Shown here piece by piece: positions 8,640-16,808 of a stretch of DNA of 64,000 bases (positions within the stretch are counted from its first letter, which is position 1; each line of letters begins with the position of its first letter). Source of the stretch: Serratia fonticola. GTDB lineage: Bacteria; Pseudomonadota; Gammaproteobacteria; Enterobacterales; Enterobacteriaceae. The notes beneath the pieces were generated by a model, which saw only the letters and a list, made by a program, of their open reading frames with translations, did no database searches and was not told where the DNA came from. A program made the position numbers and the translations under genes. The stretch covers positions 682,001-746,000 of the forward strand of contig NZ_VFMK01000001.1 of NCBI RefSeq assembly GCF_006715025.1, written 5' to 3'.

Positions 8640-9617
8640 TTACCAGCGGTAGCTCAGGCCGATGGATGCGCCATAATCCTGATAACTGTTGGTTCCCATC
8701 GTCGTACCGCCTTCAAACCACAGCTGCAGGCTGTAACTTGAAGGTGACTGGATGCCAACTTTCACCTCAAACAGATTGTCCAGGGAGTTGGTCTCTGCGC
8801 GCGTATTATTGAAATAGACAGAATTACTGCCATTGTTATGCCACCAGTTGGTGGCCAGATAAGCGGTAGTATTATCGTCTTGATCGCTATACCAGCGAAT
8901 GCCAACGCGTGAAGTGAAATCTGGTGTATCGCCTTTATGAATGTATACACCGGCAGTATCAAAATAATTATCCGTATCGAACTTACTGTAAATAACCTGA
9001 AGCTGAGGTTCGATAATCAACTCACGCGTTGAGAATGGCTGAAATGCGTAACCCGCCTCTAAAGAGACGCTGAAACGAGAGCTGTCATAACGCTGTTTGG
9101 CCTGCGAATGGGTCACGCTGTTGTTAAACCAGGCATATTGCAGCCAGGAGTCCACGTAAGCCCCGGAATGATTTTTAGCATCCTGATACCAGGTGCTATA
9201 GGCGCCCACTGAATAACCGTTAACCTCGCCATCGGACGAGGTTACTGCGTTTTTAGCACTGCTCTTGGCGTGGCCGTATCCCGTCATCAGGCCCATGGTC
9301 CACTCTTGGTTGCCCCCCTCTAACGACAGCAGGTCACCACCGAGCATGACTACCTGACGATCCATATCTATCGGCAGATCCCCATCGGCGGTACTTAGAT
9401 TTTTGGTGTGATAACCCGAGGCGCGCATCCAGAATTGGCCATCGCCAGGGGCGATTTTCCGCTGGTGTAGCGTTTGGGTAAATAATGTTGAGGCAGCAAA
9501 CTGATTACCCAGATAAGCGCCAACCTCAGGCTGATTAGAAATAGCACTGGCCGCCATGGCCGGCGGAATGGCCAGATATAAACCTGCCGTGGTGAGAAAT
9601 ATCCTTTTTATTGTCAC
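8640..9617 (-). CDS. Passenger-less autotransporter beta-barrel protein
   Basis: 325 residues: a signal peptide (about residues 1-22, ending PAMA) leads straight into PEVGAYLGNQFAASTLFTQT, which is the linker-helix start of a classical type Va autotransporter translocator. The rest reads as alternating amphipathic strands and ends SIGLSYRW, with the terminal aromatic residue used by the BAM machinery. No passenger domain is present; the ~275 bases upstream cannot hold one. The start is GTG at 9617 with AGGAG eight bases before it. Likely located in the outer membrane. It could be an orphan translocator, an outer-membrane protein with a new role, or the remnant of a longer autotransporter. Function unknown. 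Confidence 0.8.
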   Translation of the reverse strand: MTIKRIFLTTAGLYLAIPPAMAASAISNQPEVGAYLGNQFAASTLFTQTLHQRKIAPGDGQFWMRASGYHTKNLSTADGDLPIDMDRQVVMLGGDLLSLEGGNQEWTMGLMTGYGHAKSSAKNAVTSSDGEVNGYSVGAYSTWYQDAKNHSGAYVDSWLQYAWFNNSVTHSQAKQRYDSSRFSVSLEAGYAFQPFSTRELIIEPQLQVIYSKFDTDNYFDTAGVYIHKGDTPDFTSRVGIRWYSDQDDNTTAYLATNWWHNNGSNSVYFNNTRAETNSLDNLFEVKVGIQSPSSYSLQLWFEGGTTMGTNSYQDYGASIGLSYRW

Positions 9618-9892
9618 GATTCCAACTCCTATGGAAAATTAGCGCAATGGTACTGAGATGAAAGGATAATGTCATGGAGAAAGGAATGAAATAAGAATAC
9701 ATCTTGATATATATGAGATGTCACAGCGATTTTTATTATTAAATTATTTATTTGGTAAATGTGTTTTATTTGAAATATTTTGAAATTGAGTGGGTTGGTC
9801 TGAAAATAGCGGCCTGCCGTTAAGGTTTATAACGGAGGCCGATAATGATCTTGATGGCGTTCCCTAAGAGATCAGAAGGTACTGTATACTTG
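9618..9892. other. AT-rich intergenic region upstream of the barrel gene
   Basis: This stretch is clearly more AT-rich than its surroundings, especially 9650-9800, where runs such as TTTTTATTATTAAATTATTT occur. It must hold the promoter of the leftward barrel gene. The composition suggests that barrel gene and promoter were acquired by transfer, or an H-NS-bound silenced promoter. No gene is seen in it. Confidence 0.55.
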
Positions 9893-10648
9893 TTAAACCA
9901 GTTGTACCTCAACCCCTTGCTGACGTAGCTGCTCGACTATTGTCGGATCGGCATCACGTCCGGTGATGACCATATCGATCTGCTCGGTTCTGCTGAACAG
10001 CATTCCGGCACGCTGGCCGACTTTGCTGCTATCGACCAGCACCACCAGTTTACCCACATAGTTGAGCATCTTCTGTTCTGCCATGGCGGTGAGCATATCG
10101 GTTTTATATAACCCGTCATGGGTGAGGCCGATACCGCTGGTGAACATCCAGTGCCCGGCGTACAGGCTGGCATCGCCATCCTGTGGGGCCAAGGTGATGG
10201 ATTGGCTCTTATTGTACTGCCCACCCATGATCACCACGCTGTCATGTTCGCGTTCAATCAGGTAATTGGCCAACGGCAGGTAGTTGGTAATCACTTGCAC
10301 TTCTTTGCCGCACATTTCACGCCCAAGCAGGAACGCAGTGGAACCACAGTTGATCACCACGCTTTCACCCGGCTGACAAAGCTGCGCTGCGGCTTTGGCG
10401 ATGCGCATTTTTTCATCCAGATGCTGGGTCTGATGAATATTGAGGGGCGTCCAGGTCGGGCGTGGCGTGCTGGTGGCTTCCGCGCCGTTACGCACTTTGC
10501 GTAATTTACCGAGCTCATTGAGTTTATTGATATCGCGGCGGGCCGTTGCGGGAGAGATTTCAAACGCTGCAATCACGTCAGCCACAGAAATTTGCCCCTT
10601 ACGCTGTAAGAGATCGAGAATGGCATTATGGCGTTGTGATTCGGTCAT
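9893..10648 (-). CDS. ulaR: Ascorbate utilisation repressor UlaR
   Basis: DeoR-family repressor of the ula regulon, expected to respond to L-ascorbate-6-phosphate; 251 residues, the usual UlaR length. The N-terminal helix-turn-helix includes QISVADVIAAFEISPATARR (about 19-38), and the sensor domain has VVINCGSTAFLLG and VIMGGQYNKSQS. It follows ulaG on the same strand after 195 bases that hold an inverted-repeat element, so it may be transcribed alone or with ulaG. Its position beside ulaG and the ula operon supports the name over other DeoR regulators. Confidence 0.95.
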   Translation of the reverse strand: MTESQRHNAILDLLQRKGQISVADVIAAFEISPATARRDINKLNELGKLRKVRNGAEATSTPRPTWTPLNIHQTQHLDEKMRIAKAAAQLCQPGESVVINCGSTAFLLGREMCGKEVQVITNYLPLANYLIEREHDSVVIMGGQYNKSQSITLAPQDGDASLYAGHWMFTSGIGLTHDGLYKTDMLTAMAEQKMLNYVGKLVVLVDSSKVGQRAGMLFSRTEQIDMVITGRDADPTIVEQLRQQGVEVQLV

Positions 10649-10701
10649 GCAGGCTCCATCAGGAAATAAGGACGTTATCCCCGTTGTTTTTCAAGCGAGA
10701 A

Positions 10702-10802
10702 CCTGAAAGCTATAGGGCATATACCGTGATTATATGCGCACCTGCTGACGATTTGAATCATTTGTGTGCAGAAGTGCGCATATATACCCGTCGTCTTTCA
10801 GG
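10702..10802. repeat. Nested inverted-repeat element between ulaG and ulaR
   Basis: CCTGAAAG (10702-10709) pairs with CTTTCAGG (10795-10802), and inside this TATATGCGCAC (10731-10741) pairs perfectly with GTGCGCATATA (10774-10784). The right end, ATATACCCGTCGTCTTTCAG, resembles the ATACCC...TTCAAG-type intergenic repeat ends seen at 24606-24750 and 55102-55160. It could fold as one long stem in RNA or DNA. A repeat element is the likeliest reading; the inner palindrome could also serve as a regulator site. Confidence 0.55.
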
Positions 10803-10843
10803 CTGCAATCCGGCGGCAGCCTGAAACCCATGGGAGATAGCCG

Positions 10844-11908
10844 TTACAGAAAGGATTTAAACGGCAAATCTGGCTCAAGGGTAAAGCAGTCATCAAAGCC
10901 GCGTGGATAGTGATATTCAAAATTGTCTTTATCCAGCGGCCAGGTGAATTTGCCACCCACTTGCCAAATAAACGGCTTGAAGCCGTACTTCAGTCGGTCT
11001 TTTTTCATTTCCCACAGTACGCGGATTTCTTGCGGATCGGCCTGGAAATTTGACCAGATATCATGATGGAACGGGATCACGACTTTGGCATTCAGTGATT
11101 CCGCCATGCGCAGAATGTCGGCGCTGGTCATTTTATCGGTAATACCGCGTGGATTTTCACCGTAGGAGCCGAGTGCCACGTCGATTTGATGATCGTTGCC
11201 GTGCTTGGCGTAGTAGTTGGAGTAGTGGGAATCACCGCTGTGGTAAAGCGTGCCTCCTGGCGTCTTGAACAGGTAATTGACCGCGCGTTGATCCATACCG
11301 TCTGGCAGCATGCCCGCCGCTTTTTGCTCAACGGGCAGGGTGATCAGGGCTGTGCGATCGAAGGCATCCAGCGCGTGAATTTCCACATCCTTGATTTTTA
11401 TCACGTCACCGGGCTTCACCACGATACAGCGCTCACGGGGTACTCCCCAGCCCAGCCAGATATCCACACAGCTCTGTGGTCCGATGAAAGGAACCGAAGC
11501 CTCACAGTTTTGTATCACCGCCGCTGCCACGTTGACGTCAATATGGTCATTGTGATCATGGGTGGCCAGTACGGCATCTATCTGTTTGATCGCGAAAGGA
11601 TCGAGAACGAACGGCGTTGTGCGCAGATTGGGTTGCAGTTTTTTAACCCCGGCCATGCGTTGCATCTGATGGCCGGTTTTCATCAGCGGATTACCGTGAC
11701 TCTGCTTGCCGGTGCCGCACCAGAAATCGACACACAGGTTGGCGTTTTCTTCTGATTTCAACCAGATCCCGGTACAGCCTAGCCACCACATGGCGAAGGT
11801 CCCCGGTGCGACCTGTTCCTGCTCGATCTCTTCATTTAACCAGGAACCCCATTCCGGGAAGGTATTCAGTATCCAGGATTCGCGTGTGATGCTGGTGACT
11901 TTACTCAT
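10844..11908 (-). CDS. ulaG: L-ascorbate-6-phosphate lactonase
   Basis: Metal-dependent lactonase of the metallo-beta-lactamase fold that opens L-ascorbate-6-phosphate to 3-keto-L-gulonate-6-phosphate, the first cytoplasmic step after PTS uptake. The product is 354 residues. The metal site is visible in ATHDHNDHIDV, with further ligands in YHSGDSHYSNYYAKHGN and VVIPFHHDIWSNFQ. It is transcribed away from ulaA, with 418 bases between them that carry repeated TGTGATT motifs, as expected for joint control by UlaR. Confidence 0.97.
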   Translation of the reverse strand: MSKVTSITRESWILNTFPEWGSWLNEEIEQEQVAPGTFAMWWLGCTGIWLKSEENANLCVDFWCGTGKQSHGNPLMKTGHQMQRMAGVKKLQPNLRTTPFVLDPFAIKQIDAVLATHDHNDHIDVNVAAAVIQNCEASVPFIGPQSCVDIWLGWGVPRERCIVVKPGDVIKIKDVEIHALDAFDRTALITLPVEQKAAGMLPDGMDQRAVNYLFKTPGGTLYHSGDSHYSNYYAKHGNDHQIDVALGSYGENPRGITDKMTSADILRMAESLNAKVVIPFHHDIWSNFQADPQEIRVLWEMKKDRLKYGFKPFIWQVGGKFTWPLDKDNFEYHYPRGFDDCFTLEPDLPFKSFL

Positions 11909-11965
11909 GATTCAGTCCTCGTAATCAGGAAGTTTGGCGTCATTTTAAATCACTAAGAATCATTT

Positions 11966-11982
11966 TGTGATTCATTGTGATT
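11966..11982 (+). promoter_or_regulatory. Putative UlaR operator, ulaG side
   Basis: Two direct TGTGATT heptamers start at 11966 and 11976, exactly 10 bases apart, i.e. one helical turn, so both face the same side of the DNA. They lie 58-74 bases before the ulaG start. An equal arrangement sits at 12209-12225. Assignment to UlaR is inferred from position and symmetry between the two promoters. Confidence 0.5.
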
Positions 11983-12208
11983 GCTTTTGCTTGAATCTAA
12001 CACCGTTTATTTCATCTGACAACCGATGCTCGGCAGTTTACGCGTTATGTCTGCCGACGGCGATCGTCGTCGGTATTCACTGAATCAAGGATTAACTTGT
12101 AATTAATTCAATGGGTAATAGATATGTGAGAAAAGTAGCTTATTGAATGTAGAGAAAATTTCCCTATAACTTGCGAGGTTGCTCACAAATAATCATTAAT
12201 GATCTTTT

Positions 12209-12225
12209 TGTGATTGTCTGTGATT
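12209..12225 (+). promoter_or_regulatory. Putative UlaR operator, ulaA side
   Basis: Two direct TGTGATT heptamers start at 12209 and 12219, again 10 bases apart and again followed by GC, copying the arrangement at 11966-11982. They lie ~100 bases before the ulaA start. The 243-base offset between the two pairs would allow repression by DNA looping. Confidence 0.5.
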
Positions 12226-12326
12226 GCTATGGTGAGTCTGTCCCTGCGTTACGGTGGCGCCCTGGCCAGATACCAGCCGCGCTGTCTGCGCGCTCAGGTA
12301 TTGCCAAACGCTACTTGGAGAGCCGT

Positions 12327-13724
12327 ATGGAAACCCTCTACACCATATTCACCGTCTTTTTTAATCAGGTGATGACCAATGCGCCGCTGTTGCTGGGCCT
12401 GGTTACGCTGCTGGGCTATCTGCTGTTACGCAAAAGCGCGGCGGTAATCATCAAAGGCACCATTAAAACCATTATTGGCTTCATGCTGCTGCAGGCGGGG
12501 TCCGGCATCCTGACCGGCACGTTTAAACCGGTTGTCGCCAAACTTTCTGAAGTTTATGGCATCAACGGCGCAATCTCCGATACCTATGCCTCGATGATGG
12601 CGACCATCGAGCGGATGGGGGACGCTTATAGCTGGGTGGGGTATGCGGTGCTGCTGGCCCTGGCGCTCAATATTGTTTACGTACTGCTGCGGCGGCTTAC
12701 CGGCATTCGTACCATCATGCTGACGGGCCATATCATGTTCCAGCAGGTTGGGCTGATTGCCGTGTTCTTCTACATTTCGGGCTACGATATGTGGACGACC
12801 GTGCTCTGCAGCGCCCTCATTGCGTCTCTGTACTGGGGGATTACCTCCAACATGATGTTTAAACCGACTCAGTCGGTCACGGAGAACAGTGGTTTCTCCA
12901 TTGGTCACCAGCAGCAGTTTGCTTCCTGGATTGCCTATAAGGTTGCTCCGTACCTGGGTAAAAAAGAGGACAGCGTGGAAGATCTCAAGCTGCCTGGTTG
13001 GCTGAATATCTTCCACGACAACATCGTTTCTACTGCAATTGTGATGACGGTATTTTTCGGCATCATTCTCTGCTCATTCGGGCTCGACACCCTGCAACAG
13101 ATGGCAGGAAAGACGCACTGGACGATTTACATTCTGCAAACTGGCCTGATGTTTGCCGTGGCAATCTTTATCATCGTACAGGGCGTGCGGATGTTCGTTG
13201 CCGAGCTTACCGAGGCATTTAACGGCATTTCTCAACGCCTGATCCCAGGGGCCGTGCTGGCCATCGACTGTGCCGCTATTTACAGCTTTGCTCCCAATGC
13301 GGTGGTGTGGGGCTTTATGTGGGGCACCATCGGCCAACTGATTGCCGTGGGTATTCTGCTGGCGGTCGGCTCCTCCATCATGATCATTCCCGGCTTCATT
13401 CCCATGTTCTTCTCAAACGCCACCATCGGCGTGTTTGCCAACCATTTCGGCGGCTGGCGGGCGGCAATGAAAATCTGCCTGGTGATGGGAATGGTCGAAA
13501 TCTTTGGCTGCGTGTGGGCTATCAAACTGACCGGGTTGAGTGCCTGGATGGGGATGGCGGACTGGTCCATTCTGGCACCGCCGCTGATGCAGGGCCTGAG
13601 CTTCGGGCTGTGGTTCATGGGCGTAGTGGTCATTATTGCGCTGCTGTACATGGTCTTCGCCGGGCGTGCGCTGCGTGCGGAAGAAGATGCGGAAAAACAA
13701 CTCACTGAATCGGCTTCTAATTAA
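12327..13724 (+). CDS. ulaA: Ascorbate PTS permease, EIIC component
   Basis: Multi-spanning inner-membrane permease (EIIC, SgaT family) that imports L-ascorbate while it is phosphorylated by UlaB and UlaC; 465 residues with about eleven hydrophobic segments. The start at 12327 gives METLYTIFTVFFNQVMTNAP, has GGAG seven bases upstream, and is preferred to the in-frame extension to 12171. Family sequence such as RTIMLTGHIMFQQVGLIAVF is present. ulaB follows after 14 bases. Confidence 0.96.
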   Translation: METLYTIFTVFFNQVMTNAPLLLGLVTLLGYLLLRKSAAVIIKGTIKTIIGFMLLQAGSGILTGTFKPVVAKLSEVYGINGAISDTYASMMATIERMGDAYSWVGYAVLLALALNIVYVLLRRLTGIRTIMLTGHIMFQQVGLIAVFFYISGYDMWTTVLCSALIASLYWGITSNMMFKPTQSVTENSGFSIGHQQQFASWIAYKVAPYLGKKEDSVEDLKLPGWLNIFHDNIVSTAIVMTVFFGIILCSFGLDTLQQMAGKTHWTIYILQTGLMFAVAIFIIVQGVRMFVAELTEAFNGISQRLIPGAVLAIDCAAIYSFAPNAVVWGFMWGTIGQLIAVGILLAVGSSIMIIPGFIPMFFSNATIGVFANHFGGWRAAMKICLVMGMVEIFGCVWAIKLTGLSAWMGMADWSILAPPLMQGLSFGLWFMGVVVIIALLYMVFAGRALRAEEDAEKQLTESASN

Positions 13725-13738
13725 CGGGAGAACACATC

Positions 13739-14044
13739 ATGACGGTACGAATTCTGGCGGTATGCGGTTGTGGGCAAGGCAGTTCCATGATCATGAAAAT
13801 GAAAGTCGACCAATTCCTCACTCAGCAAGGCGTAGATCATACGGTGAACAGCTGTGCCGTGGGGGAATATAAATCCGAATTAAGCGGCGCTGACATCATC
13901 ATCGCTTCTACCCATGTCGCGGATGAGATCACCGTCAGCGGTAACAAGTATGTGGTCGGGGTGCGCAATATGCTTTCCGCCGCGGATTTTGGCCCCAAGC
14001 TGATGAACGTGATCGAAGCTCATTTCCCTAAAGATATCAAGTGA
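13739..14044 (+). CDS. ulaB: Ascorbate PTS, EIIB component
   Basis: Cytoplasmic EIIB of the ascorbate phosphotransferase system, 101 residues. The phosphorylated residue is Cys9 in ILAVCGCGQGSSMIMKMKV. Position 11 is a cysteine here, where the E. coli protein as I recall it has asparagine, so the loop reads CGC. It lies between ulaA and ulaC with short gaps, within one operon. Confidence 0.95.
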   Translation: MTVRILAVCGCGQGSSMIMKMKVDQFLTQQGVDHTVNSCAVGEYKSELSGADIIIASTHVADEITVSGNKYVVGVRNMLSAADFGPKLMNVIEAHFPKDIK

Positions 14045-14053
14045 GGCAACAGA

Positions 14054-14527
14054 ATGAAGCTGAGTGATTCGTTGGCACATAACGATTCGATCCTGCTGCA
14101 AGCTGAAGCACAGGACTGGCAGCAGGCGGTGAAGATAGGGGTCGATCTGCTTGTGAAGGCGGGCGTGGTAGAGCCGCGTTATTTCAACGCCATATTGGCC
14201 GGCATCGAGCAATTTGGCCCCTATTTTGTCTTGGCTCCGGGGCTGGCTATGCCCCATGGCAGGCCTGAGGAAGGAGTACTGAAAACCGGTTTCTCGCTGG
14301 TCACGCTGAAAACGCCGGTCTGCTTTGGCGATGAGGATAACGACCCGATCGACATTCTGATCACGATGGCAGCGGTTGATGCAAAAACGCACCAGGAAGT
14401 CGGCATCATGCAAGTGGTGAATCTGTTTGAAGATGAAGCCAACTTCGATCGCCTGCGGGCCTGCCGTACGCCGCAGCAGGTATTGGCACTGATTAACCAA
14501 ACGTCTGCCGCCGCGGCAGTCCATTAA
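14054..14527 (+). CDS. ulaC: Ascorbate PTS, EIIA component
   Basis: Cytoplasmic EIIA (mannitol/fructose-type fold), 157 residues, that carries phosphate from HPr to UlaB. The phospho-accepting His68 is in VLAPGLAMPHGRPEEGV. It starts nine bases after the ulaB stop and ends 14 bases before ulaD, with the usual order permease, B, A, then catabolic enzymes. Confidence 0.96.
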   Translation: MKLSDSLAHNDSILLQAEAQDWQQAVKIGVDLLVKAGVVEPRYFNAILAGIEQFGPYFVLAPGLAMPHGRPEEGVLKTGFSLVTLKTPVCFGDEDNDPIDILITMAAVDAKTHQEVGIMQVVNLFEDEANFDRLRACRTPQQVLALINQTSAAAAVH

Positions 14528-14541
14528 GGAGAGCAAACAAA

Positions 14542-15198
14542 ATGGCAAACACTTTACCGATGTTGCAGGTGGCGCTGGATAACCAGTCGATGGATGACGC
14601 TTACCGTACTACGCGTCTGATCGCCAACGAGGTCGATATTATCGAAGTTGGCACCATTCTTTGCGTGGCTGAAGGGGTGCGTGCGGTACGAGATCTGAAG
14701 GCATTATACCCCGACCGTATCGTGCTGGCGGATGCCAAGATCGCCGACGCGGGTAATATCCTCTCGCGCATGTGCTTTGAAGCCAAAGCTGATTGGATCA
14801 CCGTGATCTGTTGTGCAGATATCAACACCACCAAAGGTGCTCTGGCCGTAGCGAAGGAGTTTGGCGGGGACGTGCAGATTGAATTGACCGGTTTCTGGAC
14901 GTGGGAACAGGCGCAGCAGTGGCGTGACGCAGGAGTCCAGCAGGTGGTCTATCACCGTAGCCGTGACGCGCAGGCGGCAGGTGTCGCGTGGAGCGAGGCG
15001 GATATCAGTGCCATCAAACGTCTTGCTAGCATGGGATTTAAAGTGACCGTGACCGGCGGGCTGGCGTTGGAGGATCTGCCGCTGTTCAAGGGGATCCCTA
15101 TTCACGTTTTCATCGCCGGCCGCAGCATTCGTGATGCCATCGATCCCGTCGCTGCTGCCCGCGAGTTTAAACGTGCAATCGCCCAACTGTGGGGCTGA
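14542..15198 (+). CDS. ulaD: 3-keto-L-gulonate-6-phosphate decarboxylase
   Basis: Mg2+-dependent decarboxylase of the orotidine-phosphate decarboxylase suprafamily; turns 3-keto-L-gulonate-6-phosphate into L-xylulose-5-phosphate. The product is 218 residues. The active-site strand is VLADAKIADAG, with EVGTILC and the phosphate-binding VTVTGGLALEDLPLFKGIP and FIAGRSIRDA. A good AGGAG ribosome site precedes it, and ulaE follows after nine bases. Confidence 0.97.
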   Translation: MANTLPMLQVALDNQSMDDAYRTTRLIANEVDIIEVGTILCVAEGVRAVRDLKALYPDRIVLADAKIADAGNILSRMCFEAKADWITVICCADINTTKGALAVAKEFGGDVQIELTGFWTWEQAQQWRDAGVQQVVYHRSRDAQAAGVAWSEADISAIKRLASMGFKVTVTGGLALEDLPLFKGIPIHVFIAGRSIRDAIDPVAAAREFKRAIAQLWG

Positions 15199-15207
15199 GG
15201 AGCGACT

Positions 15208-16065
15208 ATGTTGCAACAAGCCGTTCCGTTGGGCATCTACGAAAAGGCGTTACCGGGAGGAGACAACTGGTTGGCGCGTTTGCAATTGGCACGAGAGCTG
15301 GGATTCGATTTTGTTGAAATGTCGATAGATGAAAGCGACAACCGCTTGTCGCGCCTGGACTGGAGCCGCGAACAGCGTTTGGCGTTGGTGAATGCCGTTG
15401 CCAGCAGCGGTGTGCGAGTGCCTTCTCTGTGTCTGAGCGCGCACCGGCGTTTCCCGCTGGGCAGTGAGGATGATGCGGTGCGTGAGCAGGGGCTGGGGAT
15501 CATGCAAAAAGCCATCCGGCTGGCGCAGGATACCGGTATCCGGGTGATCCAACTGGCGGGTTATGATGTTTATTACCAGCAAGCCAATGATAATACCCGC
15601 GCAAGGTTTCGCGAGGGGTTGCAACAGGCGGTTGTAATGGCCAGCCGTGCGCAGGTCACGCTGGCAATGGAGATCATGGATTACCCGCTGATGAACTCCA
15701 TCAGTAAGGCTTTAGGCTATGCCCATTACCTGAATAATCCCTGGTTTCAGCTTTATCCGGACATTGGCAACCTGTCGGCGTGGGATAACGACGTGCCCAT
15801 GGAGTTAGCCGCTGGCCGTGGACATATTGTGGCGGTGCATGTGAAAGACACCAAGCCTGGCGTCTTCAAAGATGTGCCTTTCGGTGAAGGCGTTGTGGAT
15901 TTTGAGCGTTGCTTTACCGCGTTGCAGCAAAGTGGTTATCGCGGCCCGTATCTGATCGAAATGTGGAGCGAAAAGGCCGCGGACCCGCTACAGGAAGTGA
16001 AAGCGGCCCGAGCCTGGGTGGTGAAGCGTATGGCTAACGCCGGGCTGGCAATAGGAGCAGAATGA
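15208..16065 (+). CDS. ulaE: L-xylulose-5-phosphate 3-epimerase
   Basis: TIM-barrel epimerase (AP-endonuclease-2-like fold) that converts L-xylulose-5-phosphate to L-ribulose-5-phosphate; 285 residues. Metal-site sequences include LAMEIMDYPLMNSI, PDIGNLSAW, AVHVKDTKPG and GPYLIEMWSE. Its stop overlaps the ulaF start (ATGATG region at 16062-16067), so the two are translationally coupled. Confidence 0.97.
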   Translation: MLQQAVPLGIYEKALPGGDNWLARLQLARELGFDFVEMSIDESDNRLSRLDWSREQRLALVNAVASSGVRVPSLCLSAHRRFPLGSEDDAVREQGLGIMQKAIRLAQDTGIRVIQLAGYDVYYQQANDNTRARFREGLQQAVVMASRAQVTLAMEIMDYPLMNSISKALGYAHYLNNPWFQLYPDIGNLSAWDNDVPMELAAGRGHIVAVHVKDTKPGVFKDVPFGEGVVDFERCFTALQQSGYRGPYLIEMWSEKAADPLQEVKAARAWVVKRMANAGLAIGAE

Positions 16066-16760
16066 TGCTGGAACAACTGAAGCAGCAGGTATACGAAGCC
16101 AATATGGCCTTGCCTGCTCAGGGGTTGGTGACCTACACCTGGGGTAACGTCAGTGGAATAGATCGCGAACGTGGAGTGGTAGTGATCAAGCCGAGCGGAA
16201 TTCCTTATGAACAGATGCAGGCCGCTGATATGGTGGTGGTAGATTTGGCTGGAAAGGTGCTGGAAGGCCGTTTTCGGCCCTCATCAGATACACCAACCCA
16301 TCTGGTGTTGTATCGGCGTTATCCGCAACTGGGGGGGATCGTTCATACCCATTCCACACATGCCACCGCCTGGGCGCAAGCGGGCCGGGCTATCCCGGCG
16401 CTCGGTACTACCCATGCAGATTATTTTGCCGGTGATATTCCTTGCTCTCGAGGCCTGACAGAGCAAGAAGTGGCGCAGGATTATGAGTTAGAGACCGGGC
16501 ATGTGATTGTGGAAACGTTGGGTGAACATGATCCGATGCATACGCCAGGGATTGTGGTTTACCAGCATGGACCATTCAGTTGGGGGGCCTCGCCAGAGGA
16601 GGCGGTCCATAATGCGGTGGTGCTGGAAGAGGTCGCAAGAATGGCATGGATCAGCTGCAGCCTCAATCCAGCTCTGCGCCATATCGACGCTCATTTACTC
16701 GAAAAACATTTCAGCCGCAAGCATGGGCCAAATGCCTACTACGGGCAGCGCGAGTCATGA
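16062..16760 (+). CDS. ulaF: L-ribulose-5-phosphate 4-epimerase
   Basis: Zn2+-dependent class II aldolase-type epimerase; makes D-xylulose-5-phosphate, which enters the pentose phosphate pathway and completes ascorbate breakdown. The product is 232 residues from the first ATG; a second ATG at 16065 is equally possible and is one residue shorter. Metal-ligand motifs IVHTHSTHATAW and GPFSWGASPEEAVHNAVVLE are intact, and the C-terminus KHGPNAYYGQ is typical. Last gene of the ula operon. Confidence 0.96.
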   Translation: MMLEQLKQQVYEANMALPAQGLVTYTWGNVSGIDRERGVVVIKPSGIPYEQMQAADMVVVDLAGKVLEGRFRPSSDTPTHLVLYRRYPQLGGIVHTHSTHATAWAQAGRAIPALGTTHADYFAGDIPCSRGLTEQEVAQDYELETGHVIVETLGEHDPMHTPGIVVYQHGPFSWGASPEEAVHNAVVLEEVARMAWISCSLNPALRHIDAHLLEKHFSRKHGPNAYYGQRES

Positions 16761-16766
16761 TGCTCG

Positions 16767-16799
16767 CCCCTCACGCGGCCTGAGCGCGCGCGCGAGGGG
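16767..16799. terminator. GC-rich hairpin between ulaF and malT
   Basis: CCCCTC (16767-16772) pairs with GAGGGG (16794-16799), extended by CGCG-type pairs inside, between the convergent ulaF and malT stop codons. There is no T-run on either side in the right place, so it is only a probable transcript end. The alternating CGCGCGCG run makes several pairings possible. Confidence 0.45.
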
Positions 16800-16808
16800 G
16801 AAAAAGGC

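Larger units (their letters stand above)
11909..12326. promoter_or_regulatory. Divergent ulaG-ulaA control region
   Basis: 418 non-coding bases between the divergent ulaG and ulaA. They hold two tandem TGTGATT pairs (11966-11982 and 12209-12225), both followed by GC and both preceded by AATCATT-like sequence. AT-rich DNA lies between them (12080-12170), which would suit bending by IHF during looping. I could not fix the promoters. The reading frame upstream of ulaA base 12327 is open to 12171 but lacks family similarity, so it is treated as leader. Confidence 0.7.

Noticed and set aside
13880..14548. 222-codon open frame opposite ulaB and ulaC
   Set aside because: Runs antisense across two real genes and their junction; a shadow frame.
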